Assembly: GCA_950295325.1 (NCBI GenBank) | Contig: OX485806.1 | Coordinates: 45,317,169 to 45,381,168, forward strand | DNA length: 64,000 nucleotides | Origin: Polytrichum commune | Lineage: Eukaryota; Streptophyta; Polytrichopsida; Polytrichales; Polytrichaceae | Direction: 5' to 3' | Part shown: in pieces, positions 22,641 through 35,000 of the stretch | How positions within the stretch are numbered: position 1 is the stretch's first letter | Layout: each line of letters starts with the position of its first letter | The notes under the pieces: generated by a model | What the model saw: only the letters and a program-made list of their open reading frames with translations | Told to the model about the DNA's origin: nothing | The model's database searches: none | Made by a program: the position numbers and the translations under genes

Positions 22641-25600
22641 AGCGACGGAGAAGCCAAGGGTGTGACCAGGGCCGAGCGAAATGGATTGAGAGACAGGAGT
22701 GAAGGTCCTGCAAGGATGGGTTTTGAGGGTGAAGGGGGAGACAGGTTAAAGACCGCGACCAGGGAGCCAACTGAAGTGATCGAGGAGCCGACTGAAGTGA
22801 CCAAGGGCCGGCACGGGCTGAGAGCAGTAGCGTCTCGGGAACGTCTTGGGAACGGGTCGAGAGCAAGGAGCGGCTAGGGAACTACCCAGGAACAGCCGAG
22901 AGACCAGGAACGTATGAGAACCGGGAACGTCCCAGGAACGGGGAGGATCATCGGGAGCGTGTCGGGAACAGACCGAGGAGGCTCGGGAACGGCCGAGAGT
23001 CGAAGGGACACTTTGAATTAGGACACGTGTTAAAAATTAGAGGAATGAAGAGAGACGTATGAACTTTCAATCGAAGGAAATGTACCTAGTTAGTACATCT
23101 CAAAGATGATAGACCTCTAGTATTTAGATTAGGACGGTTGAATTCAGACTATTTATATATACAATGCTAATTATAGCCGAGATTAATATTTGTCGAAATT
23201 GGACAATTGGTAGATTTGAAAGACTATATATAAGAGGGCACTAGTAGGCCCTATTACACTACATTTGCAATGAGGCCATCAAACGTGAGGTGTCAAACCA
23301 AAGTGGGAAACCACTCGAACAAACTTAGGAAGATAGGAAAGTGGGAAACCACTCGAACAAACAAAATAGCAACAAAAATTAGAATGATAGGAATGGAGAA
23401 TTTGAAAGATAAGAAATTAGGAATTGAAACCTGAGGAAGGTATTCAAGATTTATGAACAATAAGGAAATTAAAAACTTGGAGACAAGTAAATCTCAAAGC
23501 CGGCCGGATTGGTCTAAAAGGAGAAATTCCTAGGGCCGTCGGGTTCGGGCTAGAAGATACTTGCAAAACCTAAAGTCAAAACTATACTTGGACACTTGAA
23601 ACAATTTTGGAAAGAGAAAAGTACTTACGGACAACCCTTGTGTACTTGAAGGTGTTCATAAAGATTCTAAGTAATTTGGAAAGCCATGATTGAACTTTGG
23701 AATACCAAATGAGCTAAGAAAGATCGATCATACGGCATCAAATTGAGAATCAAGATTTGACCTGATTTCATCAGTGTGAGGACATGAATGTTGAGTATCA
23801 ACATTATCAATCACAAATGAATGCAAATGGTACTAACAAGGGAATGCAATGGTATTGACAATCGAGACAACCTAAGAAGCATCACCGAAACAAGGAAGGA
23901 GAACACTGGAGAACTCTCGGCCTCGGGCTCGGCCATAGGGCCCCTTTCCACGGCTTTACACACCTTACACGCGGTTATAGGTCCTACTACCCACGGCAAT
24001 GGGTACCCAGCGGGTTATGAAGGAATTTAGGACTTAGAGACAAAAGGGACACTAAGTAAGCATGTAAGGACTTATAGGGAGAATATATAGGGGTATATAA
24101 GGGTATTATAACGTATATAGGACTAGGATTACATTCTATGAGTATGAATATAAGAGATTTTGTGAAAGGACAATTATGGAAGAGGAATATTAAAGTTATT
24201 ACGAGGGATATAAAGACATTAAGGAGTATTTAGGAATATGGTATATTCTACTAGCATGATCATTAATCAATCAATATGAAGATTTGATTGATCTTCAAAA
24301 AGAGCTTAGAATGTAGCCACAACAAGAAGTTAGAGTAATCTTGGAAATAAGAACATTAAGGTGATGAAACGGTTATAACCCGTTTAGGATAGGAATCATC
24401 TACATATGTTGAAAATAAGCAGTTATTTAGAAAAGTGGAAATCACAATCACTTTTAAAATAAATTTTGGATTAGGAAGAGAATACTATATAAGGGAAGCA
24501 CTTTTAGAAGATCACACCTCATTTTCTACACAACGAAGTTATCTTAAATTTGAGTGTCAAAAACACTTGAGTTTCTTTTGTATCTCTCCTCTCGGAGCCC
24601 TTTTGCAATATATTATCTTTTCCACAAATGTGTGTGATCTTTCTCTTTCTCTTTTTCAAATTGAACTACGAGTTGTCAATTGGTACTTGTGACTCAAGAG
24701 ATTGATAAAAGAAGAGGAGAATAGGTGCTTTGAGAAAGAACTAAAAGTATTGGTGTGAGGGTGAGAACAAAGCACTCAAGAATAGTTGGAGTATCAATGG
24801 AACTTTGAGAAGAGTTGTTATGAGTAGTAATGTTAATTTGAACGTCGGAATTACGATTGACCCTCAAAAGTGGAACTTATCATTGAACTCCTTAAAAGGG
24901 AATTATAAATATACATATGATTGTATATTTGAAGAATTATATGCATGTTATGGATAATTTAAGTGAAACTTCTTAACGATTACAAACTCCTTCAAAAGAG
25001 GAGGAACTTATTATCATAAACTACATAATTGACTTACAAGTATTATGCATATTATATTATATAACATATGTTTGAGTATCGAACTTATTTTATGATTAAC
25101 AAGAATGATGAAAACATAAATTGGAACTTCTTTCTCTTTCGAGATTCTTTGTGAGTTGTTGGATGTCATTATAAGTTGCAAGAATTGTCTCTCTTGAACA
25201 AACACTCAATAGAGTAATGTAAGAATGATGTTCTAATCTTCTCGTCATCAAGAAACACTTTGTAGTAAAAGTGTTTCTTCTCTTAAGATACTTTGTGAGT
25301 TGTTGAATGTCATTGACAATCAAAGAGGAGTTCTTTCTCTTGAATAAACCTCAAGAGAGTTATAATTATTATTGTCATTAAAACACTTTGAAGTTAAACG
25401 TGACATTGCAAAACAATCAATGATGTGTTCATAATTTTATAACTACTATATGCATACATGTCAAGTTACAATATTATAAGTAGTAACACTTGAGCTTAAA
25501 AAAGAAGACTCAAGAATATTAGATTTTCTTCATCATTATAAGATTACTACCATTTGTGTGATTGATGTTTATGAACTACGAACCTTAAGGGTTCATATAA

Positions 25601-26029
25601 CTTATTGAAGACTATATTATTATCGAGGATATTGTTACACCTCTTGAAGCTTTCTTTAAATCTAATGGTTCTTATTATCAATGATGCCTTACATTGAGAG
25701 TAAGAATTAAGATAATGAGATTGTGTTCACTCCAATAATTATATTCATATCTGTCGCACACCTCTCCATGAGGAGTGCCCGCAACACCATGGGCACAAGG
25801 GGGACCCCGGCGTGACACCCGGGACTTGTGGCGCCATTGGTGAGAGGGCCCAAGTATTCTTGGTGTGGGTGAGGGCCCCGGGCGTTGAGAACGCCTCTCA
25901 CCCACCGGGACTAAGAGTCATGAGGGTAAGGCCATAAGTTTTGAGGAGCTTATGGCGGTGGAATTCTAGATTGCTAAGGAACACCTCAATCGGAGGTGCT
26001 AGCTAGGAGTATGGCCATTTGAGTGGGGC
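22641..26029. other. no gene recognised; decayed repeats
   Basis: GGGAACG-type simple repetition lies at 22800-23000. TATA-like CTATATAAGG motifs at 24485 and 23227 resemble promoter regions of LTR elements, but I find no paired LTR. No open frame has a recognisable domain. Confidence 0.4.
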
Positions 26030-26420
26030 GCTGTCCCGGGACAGCACCCTGGGACAGCAGTGACCTGGGAATGGTGCCCGGGACTGCCAAGGTTTGAAGA
26101 GCCATAACTTCATCAATACTTGCCCGAATGAGGCAAGCAAGGGGTCCATTGGCATCTACGGAAAGAGTAGGTGACGATAGAATGGTCGCTTGAGAGCATC
26201 AGACATCATATGTAGAAGTTATTGTGGTCTGAAGCTGCTGGGGGGGTTCTAGCCCTAGCAGCTAAGGGAAAATGTCCACTTGGCCCCAACCCTTGTAGAG
26301 AGACAAAAGGATATTTGATGGTGGGGTAGGGGCCCCGCCCAAAGTCCTAGAGGCTTATATGGGTGAGGCGGCTTAGCCGACCGACCCCCCCGGAGCATAC
26401 TTGGCAATGTGCTCCGGGTA
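26030..26420 (+). repeat. dispersed repeat with perfect 16-bp palindrome
   Basis: It begins with the perfect palindrome GCTGTCCCGGGACAGC at 26030-26045. The part from about 26090 (CATAACTTCATCAATACTT to TTGGCCCCAACCCTTG) is homologous to satellite block I at 10270-10470. An inverted copy lies at 29150-29520. Confidence 0.65.
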
Positions 26421-27309
26421 GTTGTAGTGTTGTTTTGGCAACACGATGATCAACTTAAGAATGGACTTCCATGGATGGAAGTCCACCTTAGCCATTGGCT
26501 ACCTACGAAGGGGAGAGTCCCGAATGCATGTGTAGGAGGGTTTGGTGACCTAGCCATGAGCTTGAAGGTCCGCGGTTTTGGGAGCTAACCATGCATGTGC
26601 GTGGGATGTGCAGGTTAGCGCTCGTGGCACTTGCTAGGTTGGAAAGGCGGTCAAGCTAGGTGAAGGAAAACTAGCAAGGGTTGCGACAATATCATAAGGA
26701 GAAGAGAGGGATTATTAATTCGAGACCGAACATATTAATGAGGCACGGTAATTCTCAAGCGAATATAAATTTACGTGATGTATCACCGTGAGTCTTCTTG
26801 AGCTAAATTGCAAGGGAACGACCCACGGGGTGCATCAATGAAAGACACAAGCTAAAGTTGAGTAGAAAGGTGAACATAAGCCACCAAGGAGAAGTCATCA
26901 AGATGACTGAAATACGGATTCTCCCTCACCATACCAACTCCGGAAGGCAATAAATCCTATCCAGGGATATCAAGTTTTGCACAACCATCACACAAGTGGA
27001 AACATTCAACCTAGCAGTTTCTGGAGAGGAAGTAATTGATGACCAATTATAGAGATTGGAGATCATTATCCAAGAATAAGAGATTGCAAGGAAAATGCTT
27101 TTGGAAAGCAGCCAAGTAGGCTTAAGCACATTGTATAAGAGGTTCCTAAGATACATGATGTTTTAGTGAAATTATAAAGAACATAATGTTACTTTAAAGG
27201 ATGATGAAATTGTGAACAAACATAATTACAAAAGAGTGACAAGCCATTTAGACCATGAAAGATATATGATTGAATAAGATGAATGGTAATAAGGACGATT
27301 AGACTTCTA

Positions 27310-27560
27310 AGGACTCTTAACCTTGACATTAGGATTTAGGGGAACATAACCTTGCAAACCTAGGACAACTACTCCTTGAGAATTCAAAAGAGCATTAAAA
27401 GAACATATCACGGATGTTAGTATACATGCAACCACCTTCGACAAATGGAAACCTAGAGTAGTTTAATTTTGGTGGGAGTCACTTCCATGTAAATTGGTTC
27501 AGTAGTGGGTTACACCGTCTAAGGCTGAGGGTTGAAGGTGACCTCGGCACAATCTTTATT
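27310..27560 (+). repeat. dispersed repeat, partner of 6480-6760
   Basis: It shares TTAACCTTGACATTA and GTCTAAGGCTGAGGGTTG with the copy at 6.5 kb, in the same order and orientation. Confidence 0.6.
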
Positions 27561-29149
27561 GTTTTTTCTTGGTGTGAGATTTAATCCCATAGATCACCAA
27601 TAACCTTGAAAACCTTTGATCCAACTCTACAAAATGCCTCTAGATTCATACAACCTCATTGGGTGTGATTAGTCCCAACATTATATACACACATTTCTTA
27701 GATACTCTAGAAAGACCTACAATCATTGATACAAGAACTTAATGATAGTTTTCTTTAATACACGAAGATCAAACACAAGAAATAACATCAAAGTACTAAG
27801 TAAACATATTTAAACACCAATATTGTTATTTTTTCCCATATTCTTCATTCCTAATGATTTTTAAAATAGTTATTCTTACTCTAGGTGACCTATTACCTTA
27901 TGCTTGTTTATTTCTTACTGATTTTTATGTCATTTTGCTACACCAAAAAAACATTTTTATTTTAAAAATGTTTACATAAATTAGATTGGCATAGTAAAAC
28001 AAAATTGTACCACCATTTTTTACATATGTTCATGGTAAAATCTCTTTAGAAGACAAATCCTATAATTAATGCATCTCCATAGTTTGACAAAATGCCCATC
28101 AATATGGAGACAATACTCTTTATTTTTTCAAATATTTATGATCTATGATCCAAATATCATTCAATTGGACATGTTGAAGACGTCGTTGAATTGGGAGAGC
28201 TATGCAATGCATAGCATTGAGGATAATCTTGTTGTGGCAATATTTGTGAATGATTTTGTTGAGCAATATTGCTTCAAAAAATCGTTTGAATGTGTGGTCA
28301 ATATAAATGTCCAAGCCATAATGAGCCAATCAAAAATGTGTTGTACATTTCTCCCATGCCAAAGTGAAGGTGCCAAAGCCTTGTTGACTCCCATGTATTT
28401 ATAAATACATAAAAAAACATATAATCCTTCATCACACTACCTTAACGTCAAGGCCATAAGCCTTGATTACGATCATGGGCTCCACCACCTTGGGCATAAT
28501 ATGTTAAGCCAATATGTCTTTGGAAAAGGTTGTGAGAAGCATAATTGCACCATTTTCTTGAAAAAATAGTGGCCTATTATAAATAAAAAACATCAATCAA
28601 TTCTCCTCGATTGTTTTTTGTATACAAAGTTTGCTAAACCAAGTTAGATTGATGGATCACCTGAGAATAAGACAAATGTAAGGTGGGTTTGCTATATTTA
28701 AGCTCCATTGAAATGGTTATGACAATTGATATGTAATGGGTCTTAGTTTACAATCCTTGCTTGCATTTCCAAATCTCTGTTGGTAACCAATGAAGTCTGA
28801 TAGGGCCCATCTAATTGACTGTCCAACAATCAACCAAGCTCATCCGTTGTTGTTTAGCAACTGTCCATGCGAGTCAATTAACTATGTTGTCTTAGTGCCC
28901 CATAACTATATTGACCATTTTTTAATTCTAGCAAGGGTCACGAGCACTAACCCTGCGCGATCTATACATGCGAATGGTTAGCTCCTCATACCATAGACCT
29001 CTTAGCTCTTAGGTGGGTGACCAACCCTCATACACTTGCATTCAAGATTCTCCCCTTCTTTGGTAGCCAATGGTTAAGTGTGGACTTTCATTCATGAAAT
29101 TCCAATTTCTAATTGATCATCACCTTACTAGAGCAACACTATAACAACC
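27561..29149. other. AT-rich intergenic, nothing recognised
   Basis: Only short frames occur, with no domain or repeat structure that I can support. Confidence 0.4.
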
Positions 29150-29520
29150 CGAACCATATTATGCAACTATGCCTCCACGTTGGGCCAACGCCTGTGGAGA
29201 CTGTGTCATTCGGTCGGCCATGCCGTCTTCCCCATATAAGCCTTTGGGACTTCGGGTAGGGCCTTTACTTTATTGTCAAGTGTCTTTTTGTCTCTCTTTC
29301 AAGAATTGGGGCCAAGTAAACATTTTCCCTTAGTCGCAAGGACTATAAACTCATCAGCTTCAAATCACCATAATTTCTTTCTATGATCTTTGAAGCTATC
29401 AAAAAACCATTTTATTAACATTTACTCTTTGCATAAATGTTGAAGAATCCCTCACTTTCTCCATACATGGAAATTTCAAGAAAGTTATAGATGTTCTAAC
29501 TTCAACAATTTCAAACACCA
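29150..29520 (-). repeat. inverted copy of the 26-kb dispersed repeat
   Basis: The minus strand gives GGCTTATATGGGGAAGACGG and TTGGCCCCAATTCTTG, matching 26350 and 26280. The order fits one diverged inverted copy. Confidence 0.55.
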
Positions 29521-30766
29521 CTCCAGATCACTATTGTCCTTAGACCTTCAATTTAACATTTGTTTACATTAATGACCAATGACCATAATGATCACTAATA
29601 ATCACTAACCATTATCACTGATTTTGAAATCTCTCATTGCTTGAGAAATGAGTTTAAATTCCAATTTGTATTACAATAAATCACGAAGATGATAGTGACC
29701 ATGTCATAAAATGGATAAAACATTATTAACAATTTATTGAGTGGATATTGAAGTTAATAATTTAGCAAAGGCCATTGGTTGAATGATTTAGGTTAAGTTG
29801 GATTATGCAAGTAAACACACAAATGAAATGAAACCTTACATGTCCATGATATTTGATGATGTTTTGTGGTTAGCTTGATTTTATGTCGAGTGTCCAAATA
29901 AGTTGTTTAAATAAAAAATGGAGGTGACCATGTTGGAAAATAATACGTTTAAAATCTATATTTATTACACACACACACACATATTGTTGATATTTTAGAC
30001 ATAGTATATCCCAATCCAAATTTGCTTTGAACTATGTCTTAAGACCTAGGCTTTTGAAATATTATGTGGATTTATCTTTGTTGTGGTGTTCAGACAACCT
30101 ACCATGACTATGGGAAGTCTTAAGGTAAATGAAGCTAATTTGGACACTTCCAACTTTGTGGAATCATGCAATCAATAAATTTGAGCATTTGAAATTTGAG
30201 CAGGTTAGCAATTGCAAATAAGGACCAAAGAATTTGAAATTGCTGAAATTAAAGTTGAGGAATGCCTTGATATAGCTCTAGGATCAGAGATTCTTTATTT
30301 ACCAATGTGTTGTTATAGGTGGGAAATTTTTTATTATTCGATGTTGTGTATGTAAACAACATCAATAGCAAATTCTACATGTCATTTGTCAATGAAAACC
30401 AAGTAAAATGCTAATATTGGTTATATCATGTCTCTAAAGTGGTCACATGTAAGATAAAATGTTGTAGAATACCCACAATACAAGTTGGTTGACACCTCAT
30501 AGCCACATGCCATCTCTTAATCTGCCTACCTGGGCACAAAAATCAAGCATGTCAAAGCTTAGTGGTTAACATTCCTCATAATGGAGAATGATGGGTGTAG
30601 TTTGACTTTTGTGAAGGTGACTAACCCAAATATCATAAGAGCGGTGGCTAAATCACCATGTATTACTCACCCACCAAATTAAAGCAATTATACCACCAAT
30701 TAAGAGCTAAACAATAAGTACCCAATTAAGGAAGTTAACCAAATTAGCCTCATCAACCTTGAGGCT
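29521..30766. other. AT-rich intergenic, nothing recognised
   Basis: A short CA microsatellite lies at about 29967-29982. Otherwise I see no structure. Confidence 0.4.
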
Positions 30767-31255
30767 ACTTCACACACGAGCCAAAAACCATGACCCTGAA
30801 ATTGTGAGAGCCCAAATGAAGTTTCCAAAGGCCATCCCAAGACACTTCCAAAATCATGTAGTGTGGTCACGAGCCCTCAAATGTAGTGTGAAATCATATG
30901 TGACCGGGGCCTCAACCAAATGTTATTTCAATTGATTTTGATTAGTGCAAGGTCCTCACGCGTGATAAATAATAATAAAAAATCAATGGTTGTGAGATTT
31001 CGGAGTGCCATGGTCTCCCGTTTTTGTGTTAGGTATACCTCCAAGAGGTGGTTTTTGAAAATAATCCAAGTGACCATGAAGCATGATCCAATTGATGTCA
31101 TGTAGACTTTACATCCATCTTGCATTCACTTGCTCCATTGGTCCTTCGAAACATAGCGTGAAGCGAACTTGGACCAGCTCCGCCTTTTTCCACCAATGAG
31201 AGTGCTTGAAGTGCAATGGTCACAGGTCCTCAGTCTCGTGTGTGAAGTGGCCCTT
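30767..31255 (+). mobile_element. MITE-like element with terminal inverted repeats, about 490 bp
   Basis: The left end is GAGGCTACTTCACACACGAG. The reverse complement of the right end is AGGGCCACTTCACACACGAG. The shared 14 bases ACTTCACACACGAG and the similar flanks define inverted repeats. There is no coding capacity. I could not identify a convincing target duplication. Confidence 0.6.
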
Positions 31256-32019
31256 AAATCATTTGTACTCACGGCCCTTGGTCGTGTAAAACAGCCCTTA
31301 TATGGCTGCCACGAATCCTTATGCCCCCTTCCCACTTGACTTTAGCTAAGACTAAAAGTTGGTTCTAACAAACCGGCCTTCACACCATCGACATTATCTA
31401 GTGCCGAGCCTAGTTGGCAAATGATGTGGCATGGCTTAAAAGTGGAGGTTTTATGCCTCAACCACCGACCCTCCCATCGGTACCTAAACATGAGGCAAGA
31501 ATATAGGAACTTGAAAAGTGTCGCCTCCCACCCTTGTGATTGGTTGCTTTTTAGTCTTAGCTATGAGGGCACGAGGAGCTCCATTAACAAAAACCGATGG
31601 TAAGATAGGTGAGTAGTAAGGCATTTGGGGATGGGACAAAAACTACCCAACTTTCATTGCTTGGTAGATAAAACCATGAACATGTGTGAAAGCTACTTAA
31701 CTAAAACCTACTTGAAAATCTCCGGAGCAAGTTCTTGTAGGTGCATTGGGATAGTCGGATGCCTCCGCTATAACCGAGGGAGCTTTACCCAGTTTTTAGG
31801 AAATACTTTGGGTCTTAACTAAAGTCAGGTGGGAAGGGGGCATTAGCCTGTTAGAATACTTCACTATGTGAGAATACTTCGTACTCCTATAGAGCACCCC
31901 TTCGATGCCCAGGTGCTCCGTGCCGAGTTAAGGTGGGTCAGGTTCGATGTTCTGCTGCGCGCAAGCTGGGTACGAATTCGGATGGAGAATGCGAGGGTGA
32001 AGTGAGGGAGTCGGGAGAT

Positions 32020-35000
32020 ATGGCAGCGGAGGTCATGCAGAGTGGGCGATGGCAGTGTCGGCTATGGTGGCCAAGGCATTTTACTGTTGTGCACCCAACG
32101 GAGCCCATGGCGCTCATAGGCTGGGCTTCTCTCTCTTCCTGCTGCTGTTTGGACCTCGTTGTTGCAACTACCTGTCCAATGCCATCTTCGTCATCCCTTG
32201 AGGTCATTCGTCCCCTATTTATTCAGTGCGCAGTGCCCTCTCCTGTTATTGATCTAGTCTTCATGCAGAGAGCGTTCTGGATAAGCCATTATCATAGCTT
32301 ATGAAGGTGGATATATTTATGGCATCTACTTCAATACATTTTCGGGCTCAAGTTTACTAGAAGTATGCAACGCATGAGGTCATCATACATTCCATGCTCA
32401 GAATTTGCGAGTTGAATTAGTAACTACCAGCCTAGTTCCAGAACTTACTGATGGACCGTGCTTCTGGAACTCTTTTGATAGTTTAGTTACTCGTAGGTAG
32501 TCCGATGTTGGATTTTATGAATTAGTTTCTAGTTCAAGAAAAAATGATTCGAATATCGAGTAGGGATATTATGGCGAAGTCATTACGACATAGTTGTACT
32601 ATTTGCATTTACAAAGTGGAGGTTGATGGAAATAATCTGATGAATATTATTATGTTAGCTTGTAGTGCCGATTTAACTGTCACCAATTCTGCTATTGCAG
32701 GTGTACTCTTCTTGCTTTCACGAGAAGCATTACTCAGATCGATAATGTGCAGCCTTTGATTATGTGAAGAGCGATGGAATATAATTTCATATGTTAATTA
32801 GGATCAGGATTTTTCTGCTCTATTCAGCAGCATGCGCAGTGGTCTGATAAAATCTGCTCCTACCTCTAGCTCTGAAATTAGGGGAAGTGTAATCAATCAT
32901 CTCCAGTGTGGTATTACCACTGAAACATAATGTCTGGAAAATCCAAGTCACAAATATGTCCTGTTTTTCTTCAATTTTTAGTCCAAAACAAATCTTCACT
33001 TGATTTGACTGGTTTGGTTCTACGGAGAGTGCTTTTTCCCGATGTCAAATTAAATTTCTGCATTGTTGTATCTCATTTGTGCTGGATTCAAGTCCAGGCC
33101 GATAAATGGGAACGCTTACTCGGATTGGAAGGCTCTATGTTAGGTTCACTCGTATAAGGGTCCTATTAAGTTACTCATTGTTTGTCTTCTTGATTGTCTT
33201 ATCCGAATTTGATGAAGATAGTCTGACTGATCATGCAGACCTTACAAGAAGCACTCAGTGTGGCAGGTAAAAGACTTCACAGTCAGATTGCAAGAGACAT
33301 CCCACAGGCTCCATGTGTTGTAGGTCAATACCTCCCTGTGTGCTCCTGCAACGACGACAATGAGGATAGGAAGTGTTGTGGCCCTAAGAATCTCAATGAC
33401 TTCACTTGTTGTAAATCAAACAGAAGAGAAGAGAAGAGAAGTGCTTCCATCCATACACATAGCTTGAAGTGTGGTTCCAGTGTTTGGGCAGCTGCCGTCG
33501 CTACCAAGAATCATGAAGGTGGAAACGTACCAAAATTATTGCAGGTGGTGGTGGAGGGAAGACAATATTATGCCAGTACCCACGTGAGTGTGTGCTTTTT
33601 CCCAGTATGTTGATTCAAGTTGGGATCATCCAGGCCAGCAGGATGTACAGTGTAGAGACCTGTTGGTAGCTCACATCCTCTGGGTTACAATTTGAAATTC
33701 CTGACATGCTTATGTTACAAGCGTGTTAGTCAATGTTCTGCAGTCATTCAGTCTCTTTTGATGGTCTCTTACACTTCAGTACGTGTCTTGGCTACAAGCC
33801 AGCTTACGAGGAATCGCTTTCTCAGGTAGTACTATATGAGCAGCCTCAATATGGTCGGGGCCACTTATCATGTCGCATGTGGTCAGCCTCGGCACCTCTT
33901 GCAAAGCAAACTTCTACAAGAGGAGTGATGAAACCTGAATGGATGGTAACTCTGGCGGAACAACAATTAGCACCTGATATAGTGAGATCATCTCAGCTCC
34001 GCTTCCTTTGCAGATGTTTTGGGTCTGAAGTTAAGCCGTGTCTGCCGTCAGGGTTGTCTAACAAATCTGATTACCATATTTCTTGACGATTTTGATTCCA
34101 GGATATTCCTAGCTTGCCTTTAATAATTGAAATATGTGCTGGGTTTAAATGACTGCAGATGAACCGCAGTCTATCATGGAAGAGTTACCACCATTGTATT
34201 CTGTAAATTAAAGCTATTTTGCCACGTTTCTTTTTAACATGTTGTGTGTTCTTCAACTTTGTTAAATGAGGCTTGCATACGGGAATAATTTGTGAAATGG
34301 ACAGGGGAATGTGAGATTCTTTTGTGTGCTTGGGAATAGTCCTCCCTATAATGTGCTACAGTACAATCTGCTGTTGTATTGAGGTTCCTTCATCAATAAT
34401 ACAATCATATTGTGTCTTGGTAAGGACATGTTGTGCTTGTAGTCTGTATGTTCCTGGTGTGTCTGAAGTAGGAGGTGTGGGTGCAGGAAAGGGTTGTTCA
34501 GCAACTTAATTGTTCTGCTTTTATTGGACATACAGTTGCCTCATTCTTGGGGGCGTCTTTGGCAAATCCATCCTTGTTCTGCAAGTAAGGAGGCTCACCA
34601 AAAGAAGTTGCTTTGAAATCTCTATTTTGTCTGTGAGTGTGTAAGATAGTGAATTCTAGCTAGTTTCATTGTGCTCAAATGTGCATTAGATAGCCTGATT
34701 GACCAGACTTTCTGGAGGATACATATATGCTTTTGCTGTTTACAGGTAGTACTGAGTCTACTGATTTATTGTTCTGGCAGTTTGTGGTGGAACATCATAG
34801 GTACTTTGGTGGCATCAATTGCCACAACTCTCTATGTGCTTGCTTGGGCATGTTCCACTCTTCTCGATAAATGGTTATGTGCAGTCCCAGGGATCGGGTC
34901 TGTTCAACAAATGAGCCATACCTGGCATGCTCTACATCTTCGTTGCCACCAACTTTTGGCATGGCCCTTTATTCTTCTCTGGGGTGGGACAGGGTAATAA

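Noticed and set aside
29967-29982. CA microsatellite
   Set aside because: It is short and of common type.
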